Under the pieces are notes generated by a model that saw only the letters and a list, made by a program, of their open reading frames with translations, did no database searches and was not told the origin of the DNA. Source: CAZIDL01 sp964537825 (GTDB taxonomy: Bacteria; Bacteroidota; Bacteroidia; Flavobacteriales_D; CAYVSK01). Taken from it: a stretch of DNA of 19,850 bases. The position numbers were made by a program, and so were the translations under genes. The DNA is taken from the NCBI GenBank assembly GCA_964537825.1, contig CAZIDL010000046.1, positions 1 to 19,850 on the forward strand. The letters are read 5' to 3'. Shown piece after piece: positions 1 through 8,192 of this stretch; positions within the stretch are counted from its first letter, which is position 1; each line of letters starts with the position of its first letter.

Positions 1-465
1 ATGCCCGAATGGAAGACCAAGATGAAGGAAGTGCGGATCGGAAAAGGACGCAAACTCCGGAACGGGGATGATATAGCCATCCTCACCCTCGGTCACCCGG
101 GCAATTTCGCCGAAAAAGCTTGCGAAGAATTGAGCGAGGAAGGGATCGATGCTGCTCATTACGATCTTCGGTTTGTGAAGCCTCTTGATGAAATGATGCT
201 CCAGGAGGTCTTCCAGAAGTTCGATCGCGTGATCACCGTAGAGGATGGGGCCATCCAGGGTGGAATGGGAAGCGCCTTGCTCGAGTTCATGAACGATCAG
301 GGCTATCACGCTCAGATCGAGCGGCTCGGTATCCCCGACCGCGTCATCGAGCACGGGGATCCTGCCGAACATCAGGCCGATTGTGGTTACGATAAGGACG
401 GCATCGTGAAGAAGGTGAAGGAGATGGTGGGAGTGCGAAAGGGGATGGAGTTTGGAGGAGCGTAG
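1..465 (+). CDS. dxs: 1-deoxy-D-xylulose-5-phosphate synthase, C-terminal fragment
   Basis: This is the last ~154 residues of Dxs, the thiamine-diphosphate enzyme that condenses pyruvate and glyceraldehyde 3-phosphate in the first step of the MEP isoprenoid pathway. What is visible is the transketolase C-terminal domain: the segment GDDIAILTLGHPGN, then HYDLRFVKPLDE, then ITVEDGAIQGGMGSALLEF and RLGIPDRVIEHG, which are typical of Bacteroidota Dxs. A full Dxs is about 600-640 residues, so the thiamine-binding and pyrimidine-binding domains lie off the left edge. The ATG at base 1 is an internal methionine, not the start. The frame ends with TAG at 463-465. The next gene lies 168 bases downstream on the same strand. 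Identification is from recognised family sequence; no alignment was run. Confidence 0.93.
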   Translation: MPEWKTKMKEVRIGKGRKLRNGDDIAILTLGHPGNFAEKACEELSEEGIDAAHYDLRFVKPLDEMMLQEVFQKFDRVITVEDGAIQGGMGSALLEFMNDQGYHAQIERLGIPDRVIEHGDPAEHQADCGYDKDGIVKKVKEMVGVRKGMEFGGA

Positions 466-633
466 GGAAATTCCCGAGATCCCAAGGCCAAAATCCCAAT
501 CATGGAAACTGGCCAAGTTTCGGGGTTAGTTGCGATGAACCCATGCATTAGGAACTTGGATTCCTGAGGGAGCACTCCTTTTCTTTTCTTATTTTGGAGG
601 AGGTTCGAATATTGAAGTAAAGTTTTTTTATTC
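466..633. other. dxs to exported-protein spacer with weak hairpin
   Basis: This 168-base spacer contains a short inverted repeat, AGGAA (550-554) and TTCCT (561-565), followed by pyrimidine-rich sequence around 575-592. It could be a weak terminator for dxs. A TTTG (593-596) followed 21 bases later by TAAAGTTT (618-625) resembles a Bacteroidota promoter, but it would leave almost no leader before the ATG at 634. Neither signal is strong. Confidence 0.25.
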
Positions 634-1245
634 ATGGCTCCACGCTTCAAAAAATTCTTTCTACGCAGTCCGTCGATACTCCTTTTCGGCCTTTTACTGC
701 ATCCTTTTCTGACCGCTTTTATCGATGAGGGTTCTTCCTCTTTGCCAGAGGGGATTCAGTTCATTCATTCGGAAAAGGAAGCTAAAGAACTTGAAATGGT
801 TTCTTCTTCCTTCATGGAAAAAGAGCGGATCCAAAAGGCTTATCAGTCTTTGCTAGAGAATGCCTATGATGGGGATATTCCGGATTTTAATGATCCAGAA
901 GCCCTGATCGGATACCATCAAGAGCTTTTAGGTGTCCTCCTTAATATCGAGGGTCGCAAAAAAGCGAGCATCCTTCCGCTCGATTTTATGAAAAGTCGAA
1001 AAGAAGCGATCGTGGTCCGTTGCTTTTGCGACACGTGCGAAGAGGATCATGAAGCTGAATGCGCTCCGGTAATGGAAAATTTCGAAGAGGGCTCGGGTTC
1101 GTACGTCTGTCGAACGGATACGGCGTGCAATCCGAGCGGTTTAAGCTATGGTAAGATGAAGGAGACCGTTGGTTTGAAAGACTCTTACAAGGATTCTTTA
1201 AAGAAGATCCTCGATAAGGAGGAAGGCTCTTCTGGAAAGCAGTAA
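634..1245 (+). CDS. Exported Cys-rich protein of unknown function
   Basis: I do not recognise this 203-residue protein. The N-terminus looks like a signal peptide: a basic stretch (RFKKFFLRS, residues 4-11) followed by a hydrophobic run at about 14-29. There is no lipobox cysteine. After an acidic, helical-looking region (about 45-125), six cysteines cluster at residues 130, 132, 135, 143, 159 and 165. The spacing is C-x-C-x2-C-x7-C-x15-C-x5-C, and the tail from about 175 is rich in Lys and Glu. An exported Cys cluster suggests disulfides or a bound metal or cluster, but that is inference. The gene stands alone between dxs and a convergent gene. Codon use is more A/T-rich than in the biosynthetic genes nearby, which fits low expression or a lineage-specific gene. 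The start is the first ATG of the frame and sits directly before the signal peptide. Confidence 0.72.
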   Translation: MAPRFKKFFLRSPSILLFGLLLHPFLTAFIDEGSSSLPEGIQFIHSEKEAKELEMVSSSFMEKERIQKAYQSLLENAYDGDIPDFNDPEALIGYHQELLGVLLNIEGRKKASILPLDFMKSRKEAIVVRCFCDTCEEDHEAECAPVMENFEEGSGSYVCRTDTACNPSGLSYGKMKETVGLKDSYKDSLKKILDKEEGSSGKQ

Positions 1246-1499
1246 TTCCTGTTTTCGAGGGAAGGAGATCTTAGCTGTTCCGGAAAGTGATCACAACCCT
1301 CAATTCGAAGATCTAAAAGTTTTGGTCTTGTGTATTTGGGATCTTTTGATGACTTGGGATTTTCTAGATCCCTTGCATTCCCGACCCTCCTTCAAAACGA
1401 ATACCATCTGTTTCATCGATCCCGGGAAGGGGCCTCTTATTTTCATATCCTTATTGCCCGGCATTTGAAGGCATAAGAGGCTATCCTAGGACGTCCCCT
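1246..1499. other. Convergent intergenic region with inverted repeats
   Basis: This 254-base stretch lies between two convergent genes and holds no ORF I would support. It has three inverted repeats. GGGATCT (1338-1344) pairs with AGATCCC (1366-1372). Alternatively, GGGAT (1356-1360) can pair with ATCCC (1368-1372) as a tighter hairpin. GCCTCTTAT (1432-1440) pairs with ATAAGAGGC (1473-1481) around a 32-base interval that has its own CCTT/AAGG pair. These probably serve as terminators for the two converging transcripts, although none has a long T tract. Confidence 0.4.
1432..1481 (-). terminator. Possible terminator of the sensor-phosphatase gene
   Basis: A perfect 9-base inverted repeat (arms 1432-1440 and 1473-1481) starts 19 bases beyond the stop codon of the minus-strand gene ending at 1500. 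On that strand a nested CCTT/AAGG pairing inside the loop would extend the structure. The position fits a terminator or a 3'-end stabilising stem. No uridine tract follows, so intrinsic termination is uncertain. Confidence 0.35.
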
Positions 1500-4400
1500 T
1501 TAAACCCTGATCCCCAAGACCACTACATCATCGATCTGCTCCTGATCCCCTTTCCATTCCTCGAAGTTGCGATCGAGCTCCTGCTTTTGCTCTTCCAATG
1601 GTTTCTCGTGGATCCTGGCCAATAACTGCTTGAACGGACCGTAGCGGAATTTCTTTCCTTTCTCACCGCCGAATTGATCTGCATATCCGTCCGAAAAAAT
1701 GTAGAGGAGATCACCCTTTTGAAGATGCAGGGTGATCGTGCTGAAATCTCTGCCGGTGCTTTCATCATAACCTACAGGCATCGCATCTCCCTTGATCTCG
1801 ATGCCATCGGAGGACCTTTTGAAGGGTTTGGCTTCGCGGCCCTCGACCGAAGGGGGGTTATCTCCGATCCCTTTCCTGCTCACATAAAGCGGATTCTGCG
1901 CTCCTGTGAACTGAACCTCAATATCTTCCTGACCTGCTTGGTCAGGCAGGGATATTGGGATCTTCAGCATTGCCGCGTCCATACCATCCTTCGCCGTCTC
2001 CCCGGACTGTGAACCACTGAGCTCCCGGACCACCCGATCCCTGAGCTCCGTGAGGATCTCTCCGGGCGTAGGTACTTCGTTCGTGCTCATGATCTCGTTG
2101 AGCTGGCTGATCCCGAGCATGGACATGAAAGCGCCGGGCACACCGTGACCGGTACAATCGACCGCAGCGATGTACAGATACCCTTTGTGCTCTCGAGCCC
2201 AGTAAAAATCCCCCGAGACTTTGGATTGGGGTTTGAAAAGAATGAAATGCTCCGGCAAATGGGGTGAAACATGCTCTTCTGCCTGCAAAAGGGCGAACTG
2301 GATCTTTTGAGCATAATCGATGCTCTTGGTGATCTCCTTGTGGGCTTCTTCCACCCGCTCCTTCTGCTTTTCCGTCTCCTTCTGTTGTTCTTCCACTTTG
2401 GCCTTTTCCGCCTGGATCTCTCTTGTTCGCTCATTCACGATCTTTTCGAGTCGTTGTTTTTGGGCCACAAGGCGGCGGCTGTTGAGCCGAACGATGAGCC
2501 AAATGAGCCCGATGCCTGCTAGGGAATAGCCTCCATAAGCGACCCAAGTCCGATACCAGGGAGGCAGGATCGTGAAGCGATATTCAGCCGTCGAACTTTC
2601 GTTCAGATAGATATTCCGCCCCTTCACTTTAAAAGTGTAATCCCCTTCCGGGATATTGGTATACTCCTTCTTGGTCTCATCGCTCCATTCGCTCCATGCA
2701 GTATCGAAACCGGATAGTTTGTAACTATATTCGACCGCATCCTGGCGGTCAGGGAATGGGGCTGCATAATGGAACCGCATTCTGTTCTTTGTATAAGGGA
2801 GTTCATGAACCAGCTCTCTGGGCTGAGTGCTGGTAGTGACCCTCTTACGAAGGGTGTCATCGCTTTGCTCCTTTTCGGGGATTTCCTTCCAAAAATTCCC
2901 ACCGAACAGAAGGGAATCCTTACTTCCCAAAACCTTTCTTATAAAGCAATTCCAATCCTTCCCGAGTTGATATTCCATGCCCGGATGGTAAGAGGCCAGT
3001 CCCTTTGTCCCCCCGAACCAAACGCTCTCCTCTTCTGCAAGGACGGTTTTGATCGGCCCTATATCCAGGGTACGAAATATCGTGCTATCTACTAGGGTTT
3101 CATCTTTCGAGATGCTCACCTTTTTGATCTGTCCCCCTTTGGTATCGATGATCCAGACCTCTCCTTTTTCTTCCCTTCCTTCCAACCGGTAAACAGGACG
3201 ACTCCCATCGCAAAACAGGTCACCATAACGACAAGAAGGGGTGAATCGCTCGTTTTTATACTGATACAACCCTTTCGAGGTCCCGAATACCACCTCCTTT
3301 TCATCAAAAGGATCATTGAATACGTTCACTGGCCCCTCAGGAAGCCCTTCCGTGCTGTCATATCGGGTGATCCGGTAGTCGTTCAAGCCGGTGTCGATGC
3401 TCATCTTCAATACACCATGGGAACTCAACCCCGCCCATATTTTTAAAGAATCCGTTCTTCCCTCATAATGATCCACTTCCAGGGAGAAAACGTTTACGGA
3501 AAGGTCCTGCATCTTTAGCAGGGGATCGGGTTCATCTTTATTTGTGAAGGCGTCGGGTTTGAACACATAAATTCCCGAACGACCGGCGGCAACGAAACCT
3601 TTGCTGCTTTTTTCCTCTTCTTTCGAGGGAGGGATAGGAGCTAAGACTCTGATCTCTTCTGGGCCTTGAAGCCTCTTTAATTTGGGATCAGCACCTACTT
3701 TATATAAAGGGTCCACCCAAAAAGGAGCACTTCCATCACCGACCAATAAACGGGTGAAGGTGGGGGCTTTATTCAGGTAGAGGACGGAATAAGGGGTTCT
3801 TTTGTGTTCACTTTTTGTGGATCGTACGCGAAGAATGTCCCTAGATGAGGCGTTTGCTCCAGGGATTTTGGAAAACCTCCTTTTTTTGTCTGACCATCGC
3901 CATGATCCTTGAGAGGTGCATAGGATCAACAAGGCCCTTTCCTTGGAAGGAAAGCGAAGCAAGTTCTGCGATTTTCCCTCAAAAGCCTCCCCTTCCCTCG
4001 CGATCGTGAAAGGGATATGCGTATGGAGAAAGGCGATGCCATTGTTCGTTGCCACCCAAAGCCCTCCATTCTTTGTTGGGATCAGGTCCCAAGTTTTGTT
4101 CGAAGGCAATCCATCTTCTTTTCCTATTTGAAGGATCACTCGGCCTTCAGAGGAAAGCAAATAAACGCCTTTGCGAATCGTGCCTATAGCATAAGCAGCG
4201 CCATAAGGATTCTTGGAAGGGTCGAGGCGGCAAGCTGTATAACTATCTTTTTCAGACCATTTTACTTTTCTATTTTTTTGCGTCACTTCTGGAAAAGGGC
4301 TTAAATTCCCCTTGAAAGGCTCGTAAAGATAGGGGCCTAGGTCACGATTCAAGAGGAACCAGGCTCCAGTATCCTCCACAGCAGGAAGGAGGGAATAGAT

Positions 4401-5093
4401 CCCTTTCTCTTGAAGCGTCTCTTTAGACCCTTTCAAAAACTCGAGGTCGTCATCCTTTCCAATTTGGAACAGCCCCTTATTACTCTGCAAGATCGTTTCC
4501 CCTTCAAGGATCTTGATAAATGCGAAAGGTTCCTTTTCTGGGAAAGCTTTTTTTATCGTGTCATTACGGAATCGTAAAAGCATTTTCCCTGCTCGGAAAT
4601 AAACGCCATCGTCCGTACAGACTGTTTGCCATATAGTGCCGAAATCCTGAAGGGAGTCCGGCAATAGATGTCGTAAAGAACGAAAGGTTAAGGTCCCTTT
4701 CCGATCTGGCACCAGCATTCCGATCGTACTCGTCCCACCCAAGAAAACCCTTCCATCCGGAGCCTGGTCCAATGAGAACACATATTTACCGGATCCGACC
4801 GGGATGTCTCGAAAATCCTCCCCATCAAAGACGATCAATTCCTCGAATGTGGAGAAGAGCATTCTTCCATCGGGAAGCACGGTTCCACTGAACACTTGGC
4901 TATGTCCTTGGAATGTTCCCGGGTCGATCGCTGTAATCCTAGGGGGTAGGGTCTGGCCGTGAAGGGAGAAACTGCTGAGGAATATTATAACTCCAAGAGC
5001 TATAGAACCAAGAAAGGTTTTTATGGATCGGGATGGCGATCCTGTTAGTTGCCTCTTATAAAGGAGGAGGTGATAAAGGAGCGAAGACCACAT
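1500..5093 (-). CDS. Propeller/Y_Y_Y membrane sensor with SpoIIE-type PP2C phosphatase
   Basis: This 1197-residue protein has an N-terminal hydrophobic export segment (about 26-46, ending near HGQ) and then about 700 residues of beta-propeller. One good Reg_prop motif is visible around 325-350 (GLPSNKTW...GGLWVATNNG) and a weaker one lies near 590. A Y_Y_Y domain follows (about 775-840, with YSYKLSGFDTAWSEWS). Next come one transmembrane helix (about 848-868), a charged coiled coil (about 870-930) and a cytoplasmic SpoIIE/RsbU-type phosphatase. Metal-binding aspartates are visible as SGDF (D962), VDCTGHGVPGAF (D979), FSDGYADQFGG (D1135) and the final IDDVVVLG (D1188, D1189). The inferred role is to sense an extracytoplasmic ligand and dephosphorylate a Ser/Thr-phosphorylated partner. 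No histidine kinase or DNA-binding domain is present. The gene lies 62 bases downstream of accC on the same strand, so read-through from that block is possible. The start is the first ATG; the export segment begins unusually late (residue 26). Confidence 0.9.
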   Translation of the reverse strand: MWSSLLYHLLLYKRQLTGSPSRSIKTFLGSIALGVIIFLSSFSLHGQTLPPRITAIDPGTFQGHSQVFSGTVLPDGRMLFSTFEELIVFDGEDFRDIPVGSGKYVFSLDQAPDGRVFLGGTSTIGMLVPDRKGTLTFRSLRHLLPDSLQDFGTIWQTVCTDDGVYFRAGKMLLRFRNDTIKKAFPEKEPFAFIKILEGETILQSNKGLFQIGKDDDLEFLKGSKETLQEKGIYSLLPAVEDTGAWFLLNRDLGPYLYEPFKGNLSPFPEVTQKNRKVKWSEKDSYTACRLDPSKNPYGAAYAIGTIRKGVYLLSSEGRVILQIGKEDGLPSNKTWDLIPTKNGGLWVATNNGIAFLHTHIPFTIAREGEAFEGKSQNLLRFPSKERALLILCTSQGSWRWSDKKRRFSKIPGANASSRDILRVRSTKSEHKRTPYSVLYLNKAPTFTRLLVGDGSAPFWVDPLYKVGADPKLKRLQGPEEIRVLAPIPPSKEEEKSSKGFVAAGRSGIYVFKPDAFTNKDEPDPLLKMQDLSVNVFSLEVDHYEGRTDSLKIWAGLSSHGVLKMSIDTGLNDYRITRYDSTEGLPEGPVNVFNDPFDEKEVVFGTSKGLYQYKNERFTPSCRYGDLFCDGSRPVYRLEGREEKGEVWIIDTKGGQIKKVSISKDETLVDSTIFRTLDIGPIKTVLAEEESVWFGGTKGLASYHPGMEYQLGKDWNCFIRKVLGSKDSLLFGGNFWKEIPEKEQSDDTLRKRVTTSTQPRELVHELPYTKNRMRFHYAAPFPDRQDAVEYSYKLSGFDTAWSEWSDETKKEYTNIPEGDYTFKVKGRNIYLNESSTAEYRFTILPPWYRTWVAYGGYSLAGIGLIWLIVRLNSRRLVAQKQRLEKIVNERTREIQAEKAKVEEQQKETEKQKERVEEAHKEITKSIDYAQKIQFALLQAEEHVSPHLPEHFILFKPQSKVSGDFYWAREHKGYLYIAAVDCTGHGVPGAFMSMLGISQLNEIMSTNEVPTPGEILTELRDRVVRELSGSQSGETAKDGMDAAMLKIPISLPDQAGQEDIEVQFTGAQNPLYVSRKGIGDNPPSVEGREAKPFKRSSDGIEIKGDAMPVGYDESTGRDFSTITLHLQKGDLLYIFSDGYADQFGGEKGKKFRYGPFKQLLARIHEKPLEEQKQELDRNFEEWKGDQEQIDDVVVLGIRV

Positions 5094-5155
5094 TCGGGTA
5101 ATAAAAGATCATGGCTTTTTTGTGAAGGATACGCTTTACTTCCAGGAAAAGCCCT

Positions 5156-6532
5156 TCAACCCTTCTTCGTCTCCACGGAAACCTTCTTCTCCTTCTCGCG
5201 GAAATCGAAATCTTCCAGGAACTTCGTGGTGTAGTAGCCTTTGTTGAACTCCTCATCGTCCATCAGGGCTTGATGGAAAGGGATGGTGGTCTTCACTCCG
5301 TCGATGATGTACTCGTCGAGGGCCCTTCGCATCTTGCTGATGGCCTCATCGCGGGTACGGGCCACGACGATGAGCTTGGAGATCATCGAATCGTAGAACG
5401 GCGGGATCCGGTAGCTCGCGTAGGCGTGCGAATCGATTCGCACGCCGTGACCTCCCGGATTGTGGTAGACCGTGATCTCGCCCGGCGCCGGGCGGAAATC
5501 CCTGTAGGGGTCCTCCGCATTGATCCGGCATTGGATCGAATGCAGCTTGGGTTCGTAGTTGAACCCTGAGATCTTCTCACCTGCAGCGATCTTGATCTGC
5601 TCGCGGACCAGGTCGTGGTCGATCACTTCTTCGGTGATCGTGTGCTCCACTTGGATCCGGGTGTTCATCTCCATGAAATAGAAGTTCCGGTGCTTGTCCA
5701 CGAGGAACTCCACCGTACCCACACCCTCGTAATCAACAGCTTGAGCTGCCCGGATACCGGCCTTTCCCATTTCCTCTCTGAGCTCCTCGGTCATGAAAGG
5801 CGAGGGTGTCTCTTCGCAGAGCTTTTGGTGTCGGCGTTGGATAGAGCAGTCCCTTTCGGAAAGGTGGCAGTAATTCCCGTATTGGTCCCCGGCGATCTGG
5901 ATCTCGATATGATGGGGTTCTTCGACGAACTTCTCCATGTACATCCCGGCATTGCCGAAAGAAGAACCCGCCTCTTTTCGGGCCGATTCCCAGGCATGGT
6001 CCAGTTCGCTTTCCGTCCAGACCACTCTCATACCTTTTCCTCCACCCCCGGCCGTGGCTTTCAGCATGATCGGGTATTCGATCTCGCTGGCAACGCGCTT
6101 GGCTTCGTCGAGATCCTGAAGGATCCCGTCCGATCCGGGGACCGTGGGAACCCCTGCATCCTGCATGGTCTTTCGGGCAGAGGCTTTGTCCCCCATTCCG
6201 TCGATCATGGAAGGGGAGGCTCCGATGAACTTCATGTCGTTCTCTTGGCAGATCTTGGAGAACTTGGCGTTCTCGGAGAGGAAGCCGTAGCCCGGGTGGA
6301 TCGCATCGGCATTGGTGATCTCGGCCGCAGCGATGATGTTGGGCATGTTCAGGTAGGAGTCATTGCTGGAAGGGGGGCCTACGCAGACCGCCTCGTCCGC
6401 AAAGTTCACGGGTAAGCTGTCGGCATCGGCGGTGGAATAAACGGCCACCGTATTGATGCCCATTTCCTTACAGGTGCGGATAACCCTTAGGGCTATCTCG
6501 CCCCGGTTCGCGATAAGGATCTTGTTGAACAT
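5156..6532 (-). CDS. accC: Acetyl-CoA carboxylase, biotin carboxylase subunit
   Basis: AccC uses ATP and bicarbonate to carboxylate the biotin on AccB, the first half-reaction of malonyl-CoA synthesis. At 458 residues it has the usual length. It opens with the canonical FNKILIANRGEIALRVIRT. The ATP-grasp glycine-rich loop KATAGGGGKGMR is at 158-169, and the catalytic EMNTRIQVEHT is at 288-298, placing R292 and E296 at the positions used in the E. coli enzyme. The biotin carboxylase C-terminal domain (SIQCRINAEDP onward) is intact, and the last ~15 residues form a charged tail. The gene starts 21 bases after accB, and a purine-rich GGAAGGAG sits a few bases before the ATG. That is unusually Shine-Dalgarno-like for Bacteroidota. 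Co-transcription with accB is very likely. Confidence 0.98.
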   Translation of the reverse strand: MFNKILIANRGEIALRVIRTCKEMGINTVAVYSTADADSLPVNFADEAVCVGPPSSNDSYLNMPNIIAAAEITNADAIHPGYGFLSENAKFSKICQENDMKFIGASPSMIDGMGDKASARKTMQDAGVPTVPGSDGILQDLDEAKRVASEIEYPIMLKATAGGGGKGMRVVWTESELDHAWESARKEAGSSFGNAGMYMEKFVEEPHHIEIQIAGDQYGNYCHLSERDCSIQRRHQKLCEETPSPFMTEELREEMGKAGIRAAQAVDYEGVGTVEFLVDKHRNFYFMEMNTRIQVEHTITEEVIDHDLVREQIKIAAGEKISGFNYEPKLHSIQCRINAEDPYRDFRPAPGEITVYHNPGGHGVRIDSHAYASYRIPPFYDSMISKLIVVARTRDEAISKMRRALDEYIIDGVKTTIPFHQALMDDEEFNKGYYTTKFLEDFDFREKEKKVSVETKKG

Positions 6533-6553
6533 CCTGCTCCTTCCTTTAAAGCT

Positions 6554-7147
6554 TTAAGAGGGATCGATGAGAAAGAGCGGCTGATCGTACTCGACCGGGC
6601 TCGAATCGTCCACGAGGACCTTTACGATCTTCCCGCCCTGTTCTGCTTCGATCTCGTTGAAGAGCTTCATGGCTTCGATGATACAGAGGACATCGCCCTC
6701 TTTTACCGTATCGCCTACGTTCACGAAACTGTCCTTATCCGGGGAGGGCGAACGGTAGAAAGTGCCGATCATGGGGGACTTGACGGTCACGTACTTCGAT
6801 TCGTCCTCGGTGCTGGCCTCAGCGCTCTTTCCGTCCTCTTGCTGTTGTTCCTGTGCCCCACTTTGTTGAGGAGCCTGAGGCTGCGGAGCTTCCTGAGGCT
6901 GCGGTTGTGGGGGTTGCATTTGCTGCTGGGGTGCTCCCATTTGGGGCATGGGATACATCATCGGGAAAGGCATATGGTCCCAAGGGCTCTTCTTCTCTTC
7001 CTCTTCCTCCTTCTGGCCTTTCTTTTTTCGCTTGGATGCTCCGTCCGAACGGATGGTGATCTTGGTCTCGTTCTGCTCGATCTCAACTTCGTTGACGTTC
7101 GATCGCGAGACCAATTTGATCAGGTCCTGGATCTCGTTGAATTTCAT
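6554..7147 (-). CDS. accB: Acetyl-CoA carboxylase biotin carboxyl carrier protein
   Basis: AccB carries the covalent biotin that shuttles carboxyl groups between AccC and the carboxyltransferase. The 197 residues comprise an N-terminal domain (about 1-35, MKFNEIQDLIKLV), a long linker (about 36-118) and the biotinyl domain (about 119-196). The biotinylation motif is EAMKLFNEIEAE with K161 as target; Phe follows Leu where E. coli has Met, a variant I associate with Bacteroidota. The linker is unusual. A basic/acidic block (KRKKKGQKEEEEEKK) is followed by a Met/Pro segment, a Gln/Pro-rich segment and an acidic Ser/Glu segment. This makes the protein about 40 residues longer than E. coli AccB. 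It lies 52 bases after fabH and 21 before accC, inside the fatty-acid block. Confidence 0.97.
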   Translation of the reverse strand: MKFNEIQDLIKLVSRSNVNEVEIEQNETKITIRSDGASKRKKKGQKEEEEEKKSPWDHMPFPMMYPMPQMGAPQQQMQPPQPQPQEAPQPQAPQQSGAQEQQQEDGKSAEASTEDESKYVTVKSPMIGTFYRSPSPDKDSFVNVGDTVKEGDVLCIIEAMKLFNEIEAEQGGKIVKVLVDDSSPVEYDQPLFLIDPS

Positions 7148-7199
7148 AATGCTCGCGTTTAAGGTCGTCTGCTTTAGGCCAAGTTAAGGATTTATCGGG

Positions 7200-8192
7200 T
7201 CAAGGGTCATAACTCCATTTGAGGTAGATCGCTCCCCAAGTGAAGCCGCCCCCGAATGCCGAAAGAACGAGGTTATCCCCTTTCTTCAGTTGCTCCTCCC
7301 ATTCCCATAGGAGGAGGGGAATGGTCCCAGCGGTCGTGTTCCCATAACGTTGGATGTTGGTCATGACCTTCTCCTTGTCGAGGTTCATCCAGTCCGCCGT
7401 CGCATCGATGATCCGGAGGTTGGCCTGATGCGGGACCAACCAGTTCACATTATCCGCTCTGAGTCCGTTACGTTCCATGATCTCAACGGAAGCCCCTGCC
7501 ATATGGGTTACGGCGAACTTGAAGACCGAACGGCCGTCCTGCTTCACGAAGTGCTCGTGGGCATCCACCGATCCGTGCGAAGCTGGCTTCACCGAACCAC
7601 CTGCGGGCTGGTAAAGGTATTGGAGCCCCACTCCATCCGAATAGTGCACGGAATCTATAAGGCCGGTCTCGTCTTCGCTTGGCTCGAGGAGCATTGCACC
7701 GGCTCCGTCCCCGAAGATGATGCAGGTGGACCGGTCCGTATAATCGATGATGGAGGACATCTTGTCGGAGCCGACCACCAGGACCTTTTGGTACATACCC
7801 GACTCGATGAATTGGGAGGCCGTTGTCAGGGCGTAAATGAGGCCCGAACAAGCGGCCATGAGATCGAAGCTCCAGGCGTTCTTAGCCCCGATGCGGTCGG
7901 AAATGATGTTGGCAGTGGCGGGAAAAGGGTAGTCGGGTGTGACGGTGGCACAGATGAGCAGGTCGATCTCGTTCGGATCGATGCCTTTCTTGTCGAGCAG
8001 CCTTTTAGCTGCTTCGCCCCCCATGTAGGAACTTCCATAACCTTCCGGGAGGATGTGGCGGGTTTGGATACCGGTCCGGGTCTGGATCCATTCATCGGTG
8101 GTATCCACCATGCGTTCCAGATCCTTGTTCGAGAGGATCTGGTCCGGAAGGTGTCCTTCCACGCCGGTAACGGCTGCATGGGTATGGCTCAT
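7200..8192 (-). CDS. fabH: Beta-ketoacyl-ACP synthase III
   Basis: FabH starts fatty-acid synthesis by condensing an acyl-CoA primer with malonyl-ACP. The 330 residues match the family length. The catalytic triad is visible: C115 in DLMAACSGLIYAL, H255 in VPHQANLRI and N285 in GNTTAGTIPLLL. GDGAGAMLLEP (161-171) and the C-terminal SAFGGGFTWGAIYLKW are also typical. The ATG overlaps the plsX stop by four bases (ATGA at 8189-8192), a translational-coupling arrangement, so the two proteins are probably made together. The primer could be acetyl-CoA or a branched acyl-CoA. Bacteroidota often make iso-branched lipids, but the sequence alone does not decide it. Confidence 0.98.
   Translation of the reverse strand: MSHTHAAVTGVEGHLPDQILSNKDLERMVDTTDEWIQTRTGIQTRHILPEGYGSSYMGGEAAKRLLDKKGIDPNEIDLLICATVTPDYPFPATANIISDRIGAKNAWSFDLMAACSGLIYALTTASQFIESGMYQKVLVVGSDKMSSIIDYTDRSTCIIFGDGAGAMLLEPSEDETGLIDSVHYSDGVGLQYLYQPAGGSVKPASHGSVDAHEHFVKQDGRSVFKFAVTHMAGASVEIMERNGLRADNVNWLVPHQANLRIIDATADWMNLDKEKVMTNIQRYGNTTAGTIPLLLWEWEEQLKKGDNLVLSAFGGGFTWGAIYLKWSYDP

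Noticed and set aside
5051..5060. GCCTCTTAT occurring both at 5051-5059 and at 1432-1440, flanking the sensor-phosphatase gene like a target-site duplication
   Set aside because: One copy is inside the coding sequence, nine bases is short for a multi-kilobase search, and there is no transposase or terminal repeat.
5615..6415. Plus-strand frame (266 codons) opposite accC
   Set aside because: The His/Asp/Val-rich translation is typical of an antisense shadow, and accC is unambiguous.
6546..6557. TTAAAGCTTTAA, a perfect 12-base palindrome at the accB stop codon
   Set aside because: It overlaps the coding end and stop, cannot form a useful hairpin, and is AT-rich enough to be chance.
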